From contig NZ_CP096276.1 in NCBI RefSeq assembly GCF_024662235.1, positions 1 to 64,000 on the forward strand: a DNA stretch of 64,000 nucleotides. The letters are read 5' to 3'. Positions 7,168-16,631 of the stretch are shown here, in pieces (position 1 is the stretch's first letter; every line of letters starts with the position of its first letter). Under the pieces are notes generated by a model. The model saw only the letters and a list, made by a program, of their open reading frames with translations, did no database searches and had not been told where the DNA came from. The stretch comes from Pimelobacter simplex. Its GTDB lineage: Bacteria > Actinomycetota > Actinomycetes > Propionibacteriales > Nocardioidaceae. A program made the translations under genes and the position numbers.

Positions 7168-8474
7168 GCGCCGGTGCGGGCCTCGGGCGCGTCCGCGACG
7201 CCGCCCTGGGCCTGGGCTACCTCGGCCTGGTGCTGGCGATCATCGTCGGCACCTGGGCGGCCTACAACCAGGTCTTCACCGACCGCAGCGACATCAAGCT
7301 GACCACGGGCACGCTCGGCAACGCCCTGCAGAAGGGCTCCGACGTCAAGCTCAACGGCGTCCCGGTCGGGACGGTCTCCGAGATCGAGCCACGCGACGGC
7401 GGGGCGACGCTCACGCTGGCGCTCAAGCCCGACGTGCTCGACGAGCTGCCGGCCGGCACGACCGCGCGGCTGCTGCCCAAGACGCTCTTCGGCGAGCGCT
7501 ACGTCGCGCTGGTCCGCCCCGGCGCGGGCGGGACGACGCTCGAGCCGGGCGACACGATCCACCAGGACGCCTCGGCACCCGCGGTCGAGCTCGAAGAGGT
7601 CTTCGACGAGCTGCTACCGGTGCTTCAGGCGATCCAGCCCGACAAGCTCTCCGCGATGCTGGGCGAGCTCGTCCAGATGCTGCGCGGACGCGGCACCGAG
7701 ATGGGGGACACGGTCGTGGCCTGGGGCCAGTACCTGCACAAGCTCAACCCGCTCACCCCCCAGATGGCCGACGACATCGCGGCCCTGGGCCGGGTCGCGG
7801 AGGTCTACGCCGACGCCGCGCCCGACCTGGTCGACGCGCTCGACAGCATGACCACGACCTCGCAGACGCTGGTCGACCAGCGCACCCAGGTCTCCGACCT
7901 GTTCGCGAGCGTGATCACCGCGGCCGACGACACCAACGGCTGGATGGTCGCCAACTCCGGCACGATCATCACGCTCTCGCGGGAGAGCCGGCGCGCGCTC
8001 GAGGCGGTCTCGCCGTACGCCGTGCAGTTCCCGTGCCTGTTCAAGGCGCTGCGCGACTTCATCCCGGTGATGGACAAGGCGCTCGGCAAGGGCACCAAGG
8101 AGCCGGGCATGCACGTCATCCTCAACGTCACGCCGAGCCGCGGCCGCTACGTGATGGGCAAGGACGACCCGACGTTCCGCACCAGCGGCGTGCCGCGCTG
8201 CCCCTACCAGAACGGCAGCGTCAAGCCGGTGCGGGCGCGCTCGGCCGGCGAGGCCGAGGACGGCCCGGAGCGGATCCTGCCGCCGCCGAGCGAGCGGGTG
8301 CAGCAGGCCTTCGCCGACAGCGCGGGCCTGGGTGAGGCCAACTCGCCCGCCGAGAACCAGCTCATCGCCGAGATGATGGCGCCCGAGGCGGGCGTCGGTC
8401 CGGCGGACTACCCGACCTGGGGCAGCCTCCTGGTCGGACCGCTGCTGCGGGGAGCGGAGGTGGAGGTCCGATGA
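7164..8474 (+). CDS. mceA: Mce family protein A
   Basis: 436 aa. One N-terminal membrane segment (about residues 10-30) is followed by an MCE/MlaD domain (about 38-125) with the typical GSDVKLNGVPVGTVSEI and LFGERYVALV motifs. An extended mostly helical region follows. Mce proteins assemble on the outside of the membrane as a lipid conduit that feeds the YrbE permeases. The start ATG overlaps the upstream stop codon (ATGA at 7164-7167). Position in the operon (first of six) assigns it as MceA by convention. The substrate cannot be read from sequence. Confidence 0.9.
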   Translation: MSAGAGLGRVRDAALGLGYLGLVLAIIVGTWAAYNQVFTDRSDIKLTTGTLGNALQKGSDVKLNGVPVGTVSEIEPRDGGATLTLALKPDVLDELPAGTTARLLPKTLFGERYVALVRPGAGGTTLEPGDTIHQDASAPAVELEEVFDELLPVLQAIQPDKLSAMLGELVQMLRGRGTEMGDTVVAWGQYLHKLNPLTPQMADDIAALGRVAEVYADAAPDLVDALDSMTTTSQTLVDQRTQVSDLFASVITAADDTNGWMVANSGTIITLSRESRRALEAVSPYAVQFPCLFKALRDFIPVMDKALGKGTKEPGMHVILNVTPSRGRYVMGKDDPTFRTSGVPRCPYQNGSVKPVRARSAGEAEDGPERILPPPSERVQQAFADSAGLGEANSPAENQLIAEMMAPEAGVGPADYPTWGSLLVGPLLRGAEVEVR

Positions 8475-9502
8475 GCTTCCTCAAGGACCACGTCGTCGGC
8501 GTCACGCTGACCAAGTCGCTGGTGTTCGCGCTCGTCACGATCCTGGCCACGCTCGCGCTGGCCAGCACGATCCGCAACAGCGCCGGCGGCCCCACCGACG
8601 AGTACGTCGCGATGTTCAAGGACGCGACCAGCCTCAACAAGGGCGACGACGTCCGGATGGCCGGCGTCAAGGTCGGCACCGTCTCCAGCGTCGAGGTCGC
8701 CGACGACAACGTGGCCAAGGTCCGCTTCACGGTGGCCGAGAACGCCCCGCTGGGCAACGGCGCCCGCGCCCTGCTGCGCTTTCGCAACATGGTCGGCCAG
8801 CGCTACATCGCGATCGAGCCGGGCGACGTGAGCGGCAAGCGGCTCGCCGCCGGGCACGTCTTCTCCGTCGACGACACCGAGCCGGCGCTCGACCTGACCG
8901 TCCTGTTCAACGGCTTCCAGCCGCTCTTCCGGCTGCTGGACCCCGAGGACGTCAACAACCTCAGCGCCCAGATCGTCGCCGTCTTCCAGGGCGAGGGCAC
9001 GACCGTCGAGGGCCTGCTCAAGAGCACCGCGAGCCTGACCTCGACCTTGGCCGACCGGGACCAGGTGATCGGTGACCTCGTCACCAACCTGTCCTCGGTG
9101 CTCGGCGTGGTCCAGGAGCGGTCGGGTCAGCTCGACACCACCCTGGTCACCCTCCAGCAGCTGGTCAGCGGCCTGTCCGAGGACCGCAAGACCATCGGCG
9201 AGACCATCGACGGCCTCAGTGACCTCTCCTACAGCGTCGCGGGTCTGCTCGAGGAGGGCCGCGGCCCGCTCAAGCGCTCGATCCGCAGCCTGGGCGACCT
9301 CTCCGGCGTCCTGGCCAACAACGAGGCGGTCATCGAGAAGTCGCTGCGGACCATGCCGGACAAGATGAAGCGGATGGCCAAGCTCGCCAGCTACGGCTCG
9401 TGGGTCAACTTCTACCTGTGCTCCATCGAGGGCCGGATCCCGCTGCCCGAGGGCTACTACGGCGATCTCGGCGCCCAGCCGGTCGCGGGAAGGTGCAAGT
9501 GA
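8471..9502 (+). CDS. mceB: Mce family protein B
   Basis: 343 aa. An N-terminal membrane anchor (LVFALVTILATLALAS) is followed by an MCE domain (GDDVRMAGVKVGTVSSVEV; FRNMVGQRYIAIE) and a long alpha-helical part with heptad-like leucine spacing, as expected for the coiled-coil shaft of Mce hexamers. It ends with a C-terminal pair of Cys residues (YLCSIEG and AGRCK) typical of Mce proteins. The start overlaps the mceA stop by 4 nt (ATGA), so translation is probably coupled. Confidence 0.9.
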   Translation: MSFLKDHVVGVTLTKSLVFALVTILATLALASTIRNSAGGPTDEYVAMFKDATSLNKGDDVRMAGVKVGTVSSVEVADDNVAKVRFTVAENAPLGNGARALLRFRNMVGQRYIAIEPGDVSGKRLAAGHVFSVDDTEPALDLTVLFNGFQPLFRLLDPEDVNNLSAQIVAVFQGEGTTVEGLLKSTASLTSTLADRDQVIGDLVTNLSSVLGVVQERSGQLDTTLVTLQQLVSGLSEDRKTIGETIDGLSDLSYSVAGLLEEGRGPLKRSIRSLGDLSGVLANNEAVIEKSLRTMPDKMKRMAKLASYGSWVNFYLCSIEGRIPLPEGYYGDLGAQPVAGRCK

Positions 9503-10527
9503 TGGCACGCGTCAAGAGGCGCTTCCCGACGTCGTTCGCGGAGCGCAACCGGATCGTCATCGCGATCATCGGGCTCGTCGCGCTGGCGGCGACGTTCTTC
9601 CTGACCTTCAACGCCGAGGGCCTGCCGGTGATCGGCGGCGGCGACAAGCACCAGGCCTACCTGGCCGAGACCGCGGGCCTGCGGGCCGGTGACGAGGTCC
9701 GGGTGGCCGGGGTCAAGGTCGGCAAGGTCACCGACGTCGAGCTCGACCGGGACCGGGTGCTGGTCACCTTCCGGGTCAAGGGCGTGCGGCTGGGCGAGGA
9801 GTCGACGGCCGGGGTCAAGATCAAGACCCTGCTCGGCAAGAAGTTCCTCTCCATCGACCCCCAGGGCACCGGTGAGCTCGAGGACCCGATCGCGCTCGAC
9901 CACACCACCACGCCGTACGACGTCCAGGCGGCCTTCTCCCAGCTCTCGGAGAACCTCGGCGAGATCGACACCGACCAGATGGAGGACGCCCTCCAGACGA
10001 TGGGCGAGGTGCTCGCCGACACCCCGGAGTCGGTGCGCGGCACGGTCAGCGGCCTGACCCGGCTCTCCGAGACCATCTCCAGCCGCGACGACGAGCTGGC
10101 CCGGCTGTTCAAGGCCACCGACGGCGTGACCGGGACGCTGGCCACGCGCAACGCCGAGATCGGCAAGCTGATCGACGACGGCGACCTGCTGCTCGAGGAG
10201 CTGGCCAACCGCCGCGAGGCGATCCGCCGGATGTTCAAGGCGACCAGGACCCTCGGCATCGAGCTGGCCGGCGTCGTGCGCGACAACGAGGCGCAGCTGC
10301 GCCCGGCCCTGGAGAAGCTCGACCAGGTCGCGGACATGCTCCAGCGCAACCAGCGCCACCTCAACGACGCCATCGCGGTGCTCGGCCCCTACTACCGGAT
10401 GCTCACCGCGGCGATGGGCAACGGGCGCTGGGTCGACTCCTACATCTGCGGCCTGTTCGACGCCCAGGACGCGCCCGTCCTCGACAAGGACGTCGTCCGC
10501 GACTGCCGCCCCGGAGGTGCCCGATGA
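9502..10527 (+). CDS. mceC: Mce family protein C
   Basis: 341 aa from ATG 9502, which shares its A with the last base of the mceB stop (TGATG). An N-terminal basic stretch and membrane helix (IVIAIIGLVALAATFFLTF) precede an MCE domain (GDEVRVAGVKVGKVTDVEL; LLGKKFLSID) and a long helical region. The C-terminus repeats the Mce-type cysteine pattern (YICGLFDAQ and VRDCRPG). An upstream in-frame extension is rejected because it would run back into mceB. Confidence 0.9.
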   Translation: MARVKRRFPTSFAERNRIVIAIIGLVALAATFFLTFNAEGLPVIGGGDKHQAYLAETAGLRAGDEVRVAGVKVGKVTDVELDRDRVLVTFRVKGVRLGEESTAGVKIKTLLGKKFLSIDPQGTGELEDPIALDHTTTPYDVQAAFSQLSENLGEIDTDQMEDALQTMGEVLADTPESVRGTVSGLTRLSETISSRDDELARLFKATDGVTGTLATRNAEIGKLIDDGDLLLEELANRREAIRRMFKATRTLGIELAGVVRDNEAQLRPALEKLDQVADMLQRNQRHLNDAIAVLGPYYRMLTAAMGNGRWVDSYICGLFDAQDAPVLDKDVVRDCRPGGAR

Positions 10528-11555
10528 AGTCCCCCCTGATGCGCTGGGTCGCGATCGTCGTCGGCCTCGCGATCGTCGCCACCGGGGTCGTGGTCGGCCT
10601 CAAGATGCTGCGTCCCGGCACCGAGCTCACCGCCGAGTTCGACGCGGCGGTCGGCCTCTACCCGGGCTCCGACGTCCAGGTGCTCGGCGTCCCCGTCGGC
10701 AAGGTCACCGCGGTCGAGCCGGACGGCGACAAGGTCAAGGTCACCATGAAGATCGACGAGGGCCAGAAGGTCGCGCCCGGCACGGGTGCGGTCGTTGTCG
10801 CGCCGACCCTGGTCAGCGACCGCTACGTGCAGCTCACCGAGCCGTGGGTCAGCGGTCCCTCGATCAAGGACGGCACCACGATCGCCCAGACCGCAGTCCC
10901 GGTCGAGATCGACGAGATGTACCGCAGCCTGGCCGATGTCGGTGAGAAGCTCGGTCCCAACGGCGCCAACCGCAACGGCGCGCTGTCCGACTTCCTGACC
11001 GCGCTGGCCGAGAACCTCGACGGCCAGGGCGCCTCGATCAACAAGATGATCGGCAACTTCTCCGATGCCTCGGCGACGATCGCCGGCTTCGACCAGGACT
11101 TCTTCGCCACGGTGCGCAACCTCGACACCCTCAACAAGACCCTGCTCGAGCACGACAAGGGCGTGGCGGGGGCCAACGAGAAGCTCGCCCTCGTCGCGGA
11201 CTACCTCGCCGAGGACCGCGAGAACCTCTCCGGCTCGATCACCGAGCTCGGCAAGGCGCTGAGCCTGCTCGAGAGCTTCGTCAAGGACAACCGGGCCGCG
11301 CTCAAGAAGAGCGTCGACAAGCTCAGCGGCCCGACCCGGGTGCTGGTCAACCAGCGCAAGTCGCTGGCCGAGGCGGTGCGGCTGATCCCGCTCGCGCTGC
11401 AGAACTTCATCCGTGCCTACGACCCGGGCTCCAACACGATCTCCGGTCGCGGCAACCTCAACGAGCTCACCGTGTGGAGCAAGGACGGCAAGTCGGTGCG
11501 GACCTCGAACGACGCGCCCCCGGTGCTCCTGCCCGGCGTGGACGGAGGACAGTGA
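10524..11555 (+). CDS. mceD: Mce family protein D
   Basis: 343 aa, starting with an ATGA overlap on mceC. It has a membrane anchor at about residues 7-25, an MCE domain (GSDVQVLGVPVGKVTAVEP; LVSDRYVQLT) and an extended helical region with repeated hydrophobic/charged heptads (for example AEDRENLSGSITELGKALSL). Fourth in the Mce series and presumably part of the hetero-hexameric lipid conduit. Confidence 0.9.
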   Translation: MKSPLMRWVAIVVGLAIVATGVVVGLKMLRPGTELTAEFDAAVGLYPGSDVQVLGVPVGKVTAVEPDGDKVKVTMKIDEGQKVAPGTGAVVVAPTLVSDRYVQLTEPWVSGPSIKDGTTIAQTAVPVEIDEMYRSLADVGEKLGPNGANRNGALSDFLTALAENLDGQGASINKMIGNFSDASATIAGFDQDFFATVRNLDTLNKTLLEHDKGVAGANEKLALVADYLAEDRENLSGSITELGKALSLLESFVKDNRAALKKSVDKLSGPTRVLVNQRKSLAEAVRLIPLALQNFIRAYDPGSNTISGRGNLNELTVWSKDGKSVRTSNDAPPVLLPGVDGGQ

Positions 11556-11557
11556 CC

Positions 11558-12889
11558 ATGCGCGCACCCACCACCCGCGTCCGCCGTACGGCGGCGGCGC
11601 TGCTGGCCACCGTCAGCCTCGGCCTGACCGGCTGCGGCATCATCGGCGGCGGCGTCTACGACGCGCCCCTGCCCGGCGGCGCCGACGTCGGCGACGACCC
11701 GATCACGATCACCGCCGAGTTCACCGACGTGCTCGACCTGGTGCCCCAGTCGAACGTCAAGGTCGACAACGTCTCGGTCGGCCGGGTCACCAAGGTCAAG
11801 CTCGGCTCCGACGGCCGGACCGCGGTCGTCGAGATGGTCGTCCGCAAGGACATCGACCTGCCCGGCCAGACCATCGCCCGGCTGCAGCAGACCTCGCTGC
11901 TGGGCGAGAAGTACGTCGCCCTGGTCCGCCCCGAGGGCGGCGGCGCCGGCGCGCCCGTGGCGAGCCGGCTCACCGACGGCGCCCGGCTCAGCACGGCCGA
12001 CACCGACGCCGCGGCGACCGCCGAGCAGGTGCTCGGCGCGCTCTCGCTCGTCCTCAGCGGCGGCGGGGTCGGGCAGTTCCAGGAGATCTCCCAGGAGCTG
12101 CAGAAGGCCGGTGACGGCCGGACCGGCGAGGTCAAGGCCTTCCTGACCGAGGTCAACCGGTTCGTCGGGGTCCTCGACGACCGCAAGGAGGCCATCACCG
12201 CGGCCATCGACGGTCTGGCCCGGCTCTCGAAGTCGCTCGACGACGACAAGCAGCAGATCGTCGACGTGCTCGACGGGCTCTCGCCCGGCATGAAGGTGCT
12301 CACCGAGCAGCGCCCCCAGCTGACCCGGATGCTCAGTGCCCTCGACCGGCTCTCCAAGGTCACCGTGCGCACGCTGGACGCGTCCCAGGACGACATGGTC
12401 GCCGACCTCAAGGCGCTCGACCCGATCCTGACCGAGCTGGCCAAGGCCGGGGACGACCTGCCGCGCTCGATGGAGATCCTGCTGACCTACCCGTTCCCGG
12501 ACTCGGTGCTGAGCGCGATCAAGGGCGACTACCTCAACGTGTTCATCACGACGAACTTCCGCACCCCCCAGGGCTGCTCGTCGTACGGCTGCTCGTGGCC
12601 CCAGCCGATCGCCGGCCGTCCGGTGACCGGTGGCTCCGGCAAGGGCGGTGCCCGGACCGAGGAGCCGCCGCCGACCATGCTGCCGCCCACCGACAGCGCC
12701 ACCCCGGGCCTGGGGACGCCGACCGTGCCCGGCCCGTCGATCCTGCCGACCACCCCGGGCGGCTCGCCGTCCGGCAGTGCGGGCACCCCGTCGGGCTCCG
12801 CGTCCGGCGGCACCCCGTCGGGATCGCCCTCCGGCAGCGGATCGGCGCCGAGCCAGAACGACTCCCGTGTCGCAGAAGGAGGCGAGTGA
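11558..12889 (+). CDS. mceE: Mce family lipoprotein E
   Basis: 443 aa. The N-terminus is a lipoprotein signal peptide: MRAPTTRVRR, a hydrophobic core, and lipobox LTGC with the lipidated Cys at residue 26. This matches the rule that the fifth Mce protein of actinobacterial operons is a lipoprotein. The MCE domain (SNVKVDNVSVGRVTKVKL; LLGEKYVALV) lies at about 40-125, followed by a helical region and a Pro/Ser/Gly-rich C-terminal tail of about 90 residues. Just before the tail is a CSSYGC pair. ATG 11558 is 2 nt after the mceD stop. GTG 11552, which overlaps the end of mceD, is an alternative start. Confidence 0.9.
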   Translation: MRAPTTRVRRTAAALLATVSLGLTGCGIIGGGVYDAPLPGGADVGDDPITITAEFTDVLDLVPQSNVKVDNVSVGRVTKVKLGSDGRTAVVEMVVRKDIDLPGQTIARLQQTSLLGEKYVALVRPEGGGAGAPVASRLTDGARLSTADTDAAATAEQVLGALSLVLSGGGVGQFQEISQELQKAGDGRTGEVKAFLTEVNRFVGVLDDRKEAITAAIDGLARLSKSLDDDKQQIVDVLDGLSPGMKVLTEQRPQLTRMLSALDRLSKVTVRTLDASQDDMVADLKALDPILTELAKAGDDLPRSMEILLTYPFPDSVLSAIKGDYLNVFITTNFRTPQGCSSYGCSWPQPIAGRPVTGGSGKGGARTEEPPPTMLPPTDSATPGLGTPTVPGPSILPTTPGGSPSGSAGTPSGSASGGTPSGSPSGSGSAPSQNDSRVAEGGE

Positions 12890-12890
12890 G

Positions 12891-14066
12891 ATGCAGCAGC
12901 TCACCCGCGGTGTCCACGTCAAGCTCGGCCTGTTCGTGCTCGTGGCGCTGCTCGGCACCAGCTACCTCGGTGCGTCGTACGTCGGGTTCACGCCGTTCAG
13001 CAGCGGCTACCGGCTGACCGTCGCGCTGCCCGACGCCGGGGGACTGTTCGTCAACTCCGAGGTCACCTACCGCGGCGTCCAGGTCGGTGAGGTCACCGCG
13101 ATGACGCCGACCTCCGACGGCGTCGACGTGAGCGTCGAGATCGACCCGGGCGCCCCGGACATCCCGGCCGACGCGACCGCCGCGGTCCGCAACCGCTCGG
13201 CGATCGGCGAGCAGTACCTCGACCTGCGCGGGTCGAACGACAAGGAGGTGCTCGCCGACGGCGACCACCTCAGCGGTGGACCGGAGGCGCTGCCCCAGGA
13301 CCTGGCCGAGGTGCTGCGGGCCGGGCGTGACCTGGCCGGCTCCATCCCGTCGGAGTCGCTGACCACCGTGATCGACGAGGGCTACGACCTCTCCCGCGGT
13401 GTCGGCGACGACTTCGGGCGCCTGCTGCGCACCTCGATGGAGTTCCAGAAGGCGGCCGACGACAACTTCCTGGTCAGCGCCTCGCTGATCCGCAACGCCA
13501 AGCGCGTGCTGCAGACCCAGGAGGAGTCCGGGTCCGCGATCCGCTCCTACAGCCAGGACCTGGCGCTCTTCTCGGCCACGCTCGAGGACTCCGACGCCGA
13601 CCTGCGCACGCTCATCGCGGCCACGCCGGGCGCCTCGCGCGAGGTCAGCCTGCTGATCCGCGACGTGGGCCAGCCGCTGTCGATCCTGATGAACAACCTG
13701 GTCTCGACCGCGACCATCTTCGGGGTCTACTCCGGCGGGGTGCGCGACACGATGATCCGGCTGCCCGAGGCGGTCAGCATCGGCTGGGCGACCACCAGCG
13801 GGCGCGGGCTCAACTTCGGCATGGTGCCGACCTTCTTCAACCCGCTGCCGTGCGTCGATGGCTATGGTGGCACCACCCAGCGGCGCGGCACCGTGACGAC
13901 CGATGGGCCGCCGTTGAACACGCGTGCCGGCTGCACCGCTCCGCGCCGCGAGGGCAACGTCCGCGGTCCGCGGGCGGTCCAGGGCGGCAGCGACAGCGGG
14001 GTGGCCACGCGCCCGGGTATCGACGTCGCCGACGACCTCGACGACCTGCTGGGCGGTGGGCAGTGA
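12891..14066 (+). CDS. mceF: Mce family protein F
   Basis: 391 aa from ATG 12891, with GAAGGAGG-type ribosome site inside the end of mceE. N-terminal membrane segment (LGLFVLVALLGTSYLGASYVG), MCE domain (NSEVTYRGVQVGEVTAM; AIGEQYLDLRG), and a long helical part. Sixth and last Mce protein of the operon, expected at the membrane-distal assembly with MceA-E. The next gene overlaps it by GTGA. Confidence 0.9.
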   Translation: MQQLTRGVHVKLGLFVLVALLGTSYLGASYVGFTPFSSGYRLTVALPDAGGLFVNSEVTYRGVQVGEVTAMTPTSDGVDVSVEIDPGAPDIPADATAAVRNRSAIGEQYLDLRGSNDKEVLADGDHLSGGPEALPQDLAEVLRAGRDLAGSIPSESLTTVIDEGYDLSRGVGDDFGRLLRTSMEFQKAADDNFLVSASLIRNAKRVLQTQEESGSAIRSYSQDLALFSATLEDSDADLRTLIAATPGASREVSLLIRDVGQPLSILMNNLVSTATIFGVYSGGVRDTMIRLPEAVSIGWATTSGRGLNFGMVPTFFNPLPCVDGYGGTTQRRGTVTTDGPPLNTRAGCTAPRREGNVRGPRAVQGGSDSGVATRPGIDVADDLDDLLGGGQ

Positions 14067-14710
14067 TCGGCAACGACGTGGAGGAGAAGGCCATCAGCGA
14101 CGACGAGGTCCGCGAGGCTGAGGCTGCGGCTGAGCCGGAGGCCGCTCCGGCCGGCGCCGGCCCCGGAGATGGCGGCGCCCGTACGGGCGGCGGCTCGGGC
14201 AGCAGCCGTACTCCGATCGAGCTCGGTCTGGCCCTGCTGGCCGCGATCCTGCTGGTCTTCGCCGTGGTCTCCTGGATCCGGGCCGGCGACCACGACTCCG
14301 CCGCGGTCGACCGGGCCGAGCTGCGTGACCAGGTGCTCATCACCGCGCGCAGCGAGATCGAGACGATGAACACCCTCGACTACCGCGACATCGACGGTGG
14401 CCTCGACAAGTGGGAGGACGTCTCGACCGGCACGCTCAAGGACCAGATCGCCGCCACCGACGCCGAGTCCCGCAAGCTGATGGCCGACCGCAAGATGATC
14501 TCGACCGGCAAGGTGACCGACGCCGCGATCGTCGACCTCACCCCCAGCACCGCGACCGTGATCGCCGCGCTCGAGGTGACGGTGATCGACACCAGCGCGC
14601 CCGACGCGGCCCCGACGGTCAAGCGCAACCGGATGGCGGCCGACCTGGTCAAGGTCGGCGGCAAGTGGCTCCTCGAAGGCCTCGACCAGGTGGCGGTGAA
14701 CCGATCGTGA
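14063..14710 (+). CDS. Mce-associated membrane protein (Mas type), first copy
   Basis: 215 aa, GTG start overlapping the mceF stop (GTGA). The order is an acidic Ala/Glu-rich N-terminal region, one membrane helix (IELGLALLAAILLVFAVVSWI, about residues 53-73), then a soluble domain with the VxAALEVTVIDTSAP and WLLEGLDQV pattern of Mce-associated proteins. These have an NTF2/VirB8-like fold in the literature and are thought to stabilise Mce complexes. Co-transcription with mceA-F supports the call. Confidence 0.8.
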   Translation: MIGNDVEEKAISDDEVREAEAAAEPEAAPAGAGPGDGGARTGGGSGSSRTPIELGLALLAAILLVFAVVSWIRAGDHDSAAVDRAELRDQVLITARSEIETMNTLDYRDIDGGLDKWEDVSTGTLKDQIAATDAESRKLMADRKMISTGKVTDAAIVDLTPSTATVIAALEVTVIDTSAPDAAPTVKRNRMAADLVKVGGKWLLEGLDQVAVNRS

Positions 14711-15222
14711 ACGGACTCCTCGACGTCCTGCGCAAGCACGGCATCCTGCTCGTCGCGCTGCTCCTGCTGGCCGGCGCGGGCTTCGCCTTCTGGCAGGCCG
14801 ACCGGGCCCGCAGCGCCGACAACGTCGCCAACCACGCCGTCGTCGACGACCCGGGCACCACCGAGGTCCAGTCGGCGGTCGCCGCCGCCCTGGTCCGGGT
14901 GCTCAGCTTCGACTACAACGACCCGGCGCCCACCGAGCAGGCCGCGGACGACCTGCTCGCGGGCCAGGCCCGCGAGCAGTACGACACGCTCTTCGCCGCG
15001 CTCAAGGAGAAGGCGCCCGGCCAGAAGCTCGTCCTCACCGCCCAGGTCCAGGTGGCAGCGGTCAAGAAGCTCGAGGGTGACAAGGCGACGCTGCTCGTCT
15101 TCCTCGACCAGGCCTCGCAGCGCGAGTCCGACAAGGAGGCGACCTACTCGGCGGCGCAGCTCTCCGTCGAGGCGGAGCGGCGCGACGGCGACTGGAAGGT
15201 CACCGGCATCCAGCCGCTCTGA
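14707..15222 (+). CDS. Mce-associated membrane protein, second copy
   Basis: 171 aa, GTG start overlapping the previous stop (GTGA). It has an N-terminal membrane helix (HGILLVALLLLAGAGFAFW) and an extracellular domain ending in GDWKVTGIQPL, which parallels the WLLEGLDQV ending of the preceding gene. So these are two related Mce-associated proteins in tandem. Last gene of the mce operon by spacing; the next gene has its own promoter-like element. Confidence 0.8.
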   Translation: MNGLLDVLRKHGILLVALLLLAGAGFAFWQADRARSADNVANHAVVDDPGTTEVQSAVAAALVRVLSFDYNDPAPTEQAADDLLAGQAREQYDTLFAALKEKAPGQKLVLTAQVQVAAVKKLEGDKATLLVFLDQASQRESDKEATYSAAQLSVEAERRDGDWKVTGIQPL

Positions 15223-15242
15223 GGCCGGCGCCGGGGAGTGCC

Positions 15243-15248
15243 TACACT
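15243..15248 (+). promoter_or_regulatory. -10-like TACACT placed for a leaderless start
   Basis: TACACT is followed by 7 nt and then ATG 15256, with no ribosome site at a normal distance. This is the spacing expected if transcription starts at the A of the start codon. The same layout recurs at many genes in this window. Confidence 0.45.
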
Positions 15249-15255
15249 CCGCGAC

Positions 15256-15990
15256 ATGGCAGAGCAGCCGCGCTGGAAGCGCTACCGCCGCCCGGGTGAC
15301 CCGCGCCCGGAGGACGAGCCGACGGCGCCCAAGAATCAGGCAGCGCCCAAGAAGGCGGCTCCCAAGAAGCCAGCGCCGAAGAAGGCGGCAGCGCCTGCTG
15401 CCGCCCGCCGGCCGTGGCTGATGACGGGCACCGCCGTCGCGGTGGTCGCGGTCATCGTGCTGGTCGTCGCGCTCGTCCGCAGCGGCGACGACGGCCCCGA
15501 CCGGGGCTCGGTGCAGACCGAGGTCCTCGCCGCGGACTTCGTGAGCGCGGCGCTCCAGTACGCGACCGAGGCCGCCCCGGGCCAGCAGCCGATCTCGGTG
15601 CGCCTCGACGAGTACAGCCTCCGCGTTGAGTACTACGACCCCACCACCGAGAAGGTCCGCACGGTCGAGACGTCGCACTACGACCCCGAGGGCTACCGGG
15701 TCCGCTCCCGCGACAACGAGTACGAGGACTTCCACCCCGGCCGCTTCCCCCTCGACCTGGCGCAGCCGGACGCGATGATCGCCCAGGTCCGCGCGGCGCT
15801 CGACCGGGCCGACGGGCCCTGGTCGTGGCGGCTGGTGATCGAGGTGGACCCCGCCTCCCGCGAGGTGGTGATGACGACCGACGTCAGCGCCGACGAGGAT
15901 GTCGAGGAGCGCGTCGTGCTCCAGGCCGCCCCGACGCCGACCCCGACCCCCACGCCGACCCCGACCCCCACCGAAGGAGGCACCCCGTGA
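15256..15990 (+). CDS. Membrane protein with Lys/Ala/Pro N-terminus, unknown function
   Basis: 244 aa. The cytoplasmic N-terminus holds KKAAPKKPAPKKAA-like repeats (about residues 25-50). One membrane helix follows (MTGTAVAVVAVIVLVVALV, about 56-74), then an extracellular domain of about 140 residues and a (TP)n tail. No family recognised. The Lys/Pro/Ala stretch resembles disordered nucleic-acid- or wall-interacting tails, but that is only a resemblance. ATG 15256 is preferred over GTG 15238 because of the -10-like TACACT 7 nt before it. The following methyltransferase overlaps its stop by GTGA. Confidence 0.65.
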   Translation: MAEQPRWKRYRRPGDPRPEDEPTAPKNQAAPKKAAPKKPAPKKAAAPAAARRPWLMTGTAVAVVAVIVLVVALVRSGDDGPDRGSVQTEVLAADFVSAALQYATEAAPGQQPISVRLDEYSLRVEYYDPTTEKVRTVETSHYDPEGYRVRSRDNEYEDFHPGRFPLDLAQPDAMIAQVRAALDRADGPWSWRLVIEVDPASREVVMTTDVSADEDVEERVVLQAAPTPTPTPTPTPTPTEGGTP

Positions 15991-16631
15991 GCGAGGGAGC
16001 CGGAACCCGGAGCCAGCGCCTCTTCGCCCGCTGGTACCCCGACGTCATGCAGCGCGCGGAGGACGCCGGCCAGGCCGGGATCCGCGCCCGGCACCTGGCC
16101 CGCGCCCACGGCCGGGTGCTCGACCTGGGCACCGGCAACGGCTTCTCGGTCCCGCACTACACCGCCGAGGTCACCGAGCTGGTGCTGCTGGAGCCCAACC
16201 CGGCGCTGCGCGCCCAGCTCCAGCGCCGTACGGCGGACATCCGGGCGCGCGCCTGGCAGATCGTCGACGGCGACGCCTACGCGCTGCCGTTCGAGGACGG
16301 CACGTTCGACACGGTGGCCGCCTCGCTGGTCTTCTGCTCGCTCGACCGCCCCGGTGCGGCCCTCGCCGAACTGGCCCGGGTGCTGCGCCCGGGCGGCACC
16401 TTCCTGTTCCACGAGCACGTGCGGGGCTCTGGGCTGCGCCGCGTCGTCCAGGAGGTCGCGACCCCGCTCCAGCGCCGGATCGCCGACGGGTGCCGGCCCA
16501 ACCGCGACTTCGTCGGCTCGCTGCGGCGCTCGCCGTTCACGATCACCGAGCTCGAGGAGCTGCGGATGCCCGGGGGAGCGGTGACCGTCGTCCCGATGGT
16601 GGTGGGGGCGGCTACGACCGCGCGTCCGTGA
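15987..16631 (+). CDS. Class I SAM-dependent methyltransferase
   Basis: 214 aa from GTG 15987, preceded by AAGGAGG at 15974-15980, overlapping the upstream stop by GTGA. SAM-binding motif I VLDLGTGNGF is at about residues 42-51, an acidic residue ends strand 2 (LLEPNP), and DGDAYALPFEDGTFD is the typical motif II/post-I region. LRPGGTFLFHEHV follows as in UbiE and METTL7-like enzymes. The substrate is unknown. Its 3' end overlaps that of the convergent mug gene by 20 nt. Confidence 0.8.
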   Translation: MSEGAGTRSQRLFARWYPDVMQRAEDAGQAGIRARHLARAHGRVLDLGTGNGFSVPHYTAEVTELVLLEPNPALRAQLQRRTADIRARAWQIVDGDAYALPFEDGTFDTVAASLVFCSLDRPGAALAELARVLRPGGTFLFHEHVRGSGLRRVVQEVATPLQRRIADGCRPNRDFVGSLRRSPFTITELEELRMPGGAVTVVPMVVGAATTARP